Source of the DNA: Phoronis ovalis
Lineage: Eukaryota > Phoronida > Phoronidae
Assembly (NCBI GenBank): GCA_028565635.1
Contig: JAOXYB010000460.1
Coordinates: 1-20,512, forward strand
Direction: 5' to 3'
Length of the DNA stretch: 20,512 nucleotides
Below the pieces are notes generated by a model. That model ran no database searches. It worked only from the letters and a program-made list of their open reading frames with translations, and was not told the DNA's origin. This document shows positions 18,891 to 20,512 of the stretch, one piece after another (position 1 is the stretch's first letter; every line of letters begins with the position of its first letter). The position numbers and the translations under genes are program-made.

Positions 18891-20512
18891 AGACTGCAGG
18901 TGCCAAATGAAACGGAAGATAGGGAATAGCGACGCGGTACACATGTATATAGTATTGGTCATAAGCTAAACGGATTTTGATAACATTTTAATAGACACTG
19001 GTTTTTTGATAAGATTTATTTTATGAAAATGGAAAATATTTATTTATGAGTACACCTACGGATAATTTTGCTTTTGATTTTATAAAGTTGCTAGATATAC
19101 ATTTCAAAGCGTATTCACTAGAATATGACATAGTTTAGATAATTTTTGTATTAACATGAACTTTTTTGATACAATTTTCTCTTTATCCAGAGTTTGTTGC
19201 TCTTCCATTTTAGCTATACTAGTTAAACATCCCATTTTTTGTTGCAATCAGTTTTAGTTTTATCCAGTATGGGATCGATAAGGTATGTTTCATAAAATAC
19301 AGTGTTAGCTTTACCAATGTTTCTTGCAGTTGACCCTACGTACGCACGTGCGTTCTGTTTGTATGCGAAATAAAATAAATGTTATATATATCTTTTATAA
19401 TTTAAAAATTCAAGGTTTTTGTTGTATTCGCTTCTGTCCATAATGTTTATGCTACATATCGACACACGGAAAAGCTTAATTATTGACATTTATAAGTGAC
19501 AACATTTTATTGTATATGTCCGGGGTATATACCTGATCCGACTCCTGGCTGGCTTTTCTATCGTTTTCAACTTTTTGTTTGAACCGATCATTTCTTGGAA
19601 ATTATTGTCTATTTATCACTGAATCCAGAGATAAAAAATTCGATGTTTTTTCCCCCAAAAATATTGGCAACAAAAGTCAGTTAAAAATCAGATGATTAAG
19701 ATTTATAATTCTTAAACATTTGCTGTTTATATTAATATAATTATTCACTACAGTATTACGCCACATAACTTTATCTCAGGAAAGCAATCAGTTTGCTTAC
19801 ATAACCACATTTTTGCGGTTTCCCATATCGTTTTCATACTTATAGATCTACTTATTTTCTCTTTATCTGGCATACATGTGTATACCACGTAATGAAGGGT
19901 CAGTGTATTTCCCCCCCGTTTTTTGGCGCAAAAAAAATTTCACCCAGACATTACATTTTTTTTACCAGGTGGTACGTATATAAAGGATAACATATGTATA
20001 TACGGGTTACCGCCCAAGTGGGGCATTAAAAGACACAAAAAATGGGTCCACTTTCAACAAAATTCCCTAAAAAATGGGCCGGTTTTTCACGATTTCAATT
20101 AAAGGTAGGATACTTTGTAATTTTTAGGGTGCTCCTTAGTGACGGAAAGCCCCCATTATTGAGAACGAGAATCCCCAAAAATGGGTAGATATTTTGAATT
20201 GGGGCACCTCGTCTAAAAATAAGGCTAGTACTCACTTCTCCCGATTTGTCATTGGCATGGAATAATGCCACGCGATTTTCATTTATGAGTAAGTTTCGGT
20301 AGGGTTAAGACGAACATTGAATAGAGTGACTGAACACTCTTAATTTTTTTATTATAAAAGCTATATGCGATTGATTTGCATGAAAGTGCAGAAAGTGCCT
20401 TTATAACTCGCCCCTGAGATGGCGCTGCAGTGTGTACTAATATGTGGTTTCCGAAATCTGATGCACATGCAGAACAAAAGGTCAATACATTCGAAGCATC
20501 TGGTTCTGAAAT
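18891..20512. other. 3' UTR and downstream intergenic region
   Basis: Up to about 19400 this is the probable 3' UTR of SOX30-like. Beyond that I see no coding sequence. From about 19910 to 20220 the sequence has unusual C/G runs among A-runs, with AAAAAATGGG at 20037-20046 and 20069-20078 and AAAAATGGG at 20177-20185. This could be a decayed repeat element of unknown family. A short inverted repeat (TGGCAT...ATGCCA) lies near 20254-20271. Confidence 0.5.
19369..19379 (+). terminator. Overlapping poly(A) signals for SOX30-like
   Basis: AATAAA occurs at 19369-19374 and again at 19374-19379, about 480 nt after the TAG, and is followed by a T/GT-rich stretch (around 19412-19435) suited to cleavage-factor binding. 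This gives a 3' UTR of about 500 nt, assuming no downstream intron. Confidence 0.6.

Noticed and set aside
1-20512. tRNA genes, CRISPR arrays or bacterial features
   Set aside because: I found no convincing tRNA B-box (GGTTCRANNCC) with a partner arm and no spaced repeat array; the window is a eukaryotic nuclear locus.

Overview
The window is eukaryotic and almost certainly from an invertebrate animal. It is AT-rich, with widely spaced genes, GT-AG introns and no prokaryotic gene packing. Both gene families present, a D1-like dopamine/biogenic-amine GPCR and a SOX30-type HMG-box transcription factor, are metazoan. The tandem amine receptors, the AT-rich introns and a 9-exon SOX30 suggest a lophotrochozoan such as a bivalve mollusc, but the phylum is inference, not read from the sequence.

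Layout: (1) 1-2076 is intergenic with one clear stem-loop. (2) Copy A, a two-exon D1-like receptor, lies on the minus strand (start 3689, stop 2077; 350 aa). A perfect 22-bp palindrome covers its start codon. (3) 3708-5499 is intergenic with a 35-bp tandem duplication. (4) Copy B, a paralogous receptor on the minus strand (start 8691, stop 5735; 353 aa), has the same intron position and phase as copy A but a longer intron (1895 bp against 560 bp). Its last codons and stop lie inside a 42-bp-period minisatellite (about 5500-5756). (5) 8692-14413 is a gene-poor, AT-rich gap with a 10-bp tandem repeat and a 20-bp direct repeat. (6) 14414-18890 on the plus strand is a SOX30-like gene that I rebuilt as nine coding exons. 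All eight junctions keep frame and give 782 aa, close to vertebrate SOX30 length. Poly(A) signals lie at 19369-19379. (7) 18891-20512 is intergenic, and its last ~600 bp contain an odd G-run/poly-A motif region.

The two receptors are tandem duplicates that share a sharply bounded 300-bp block with 8 mismatches, set in flanks 19-27% diverged. This points to gene conversion across the TM2-end to ECL2 region. No functional link between the receptors and SOX30 can be read from the sequence; they are divergently oriented across a 5.7-kb gap. The best leads are the conversion tract, the minisatellite that includes a coding terminus, the start-codon palindrome, the excess of perfect TGACGTCA sites (including a back-to-back pair inside SOX30 exon 1), a possible alternative first exon of SOX30, and a SOX30 last exon open in two frames. 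I found no obviously new multi-gene system.
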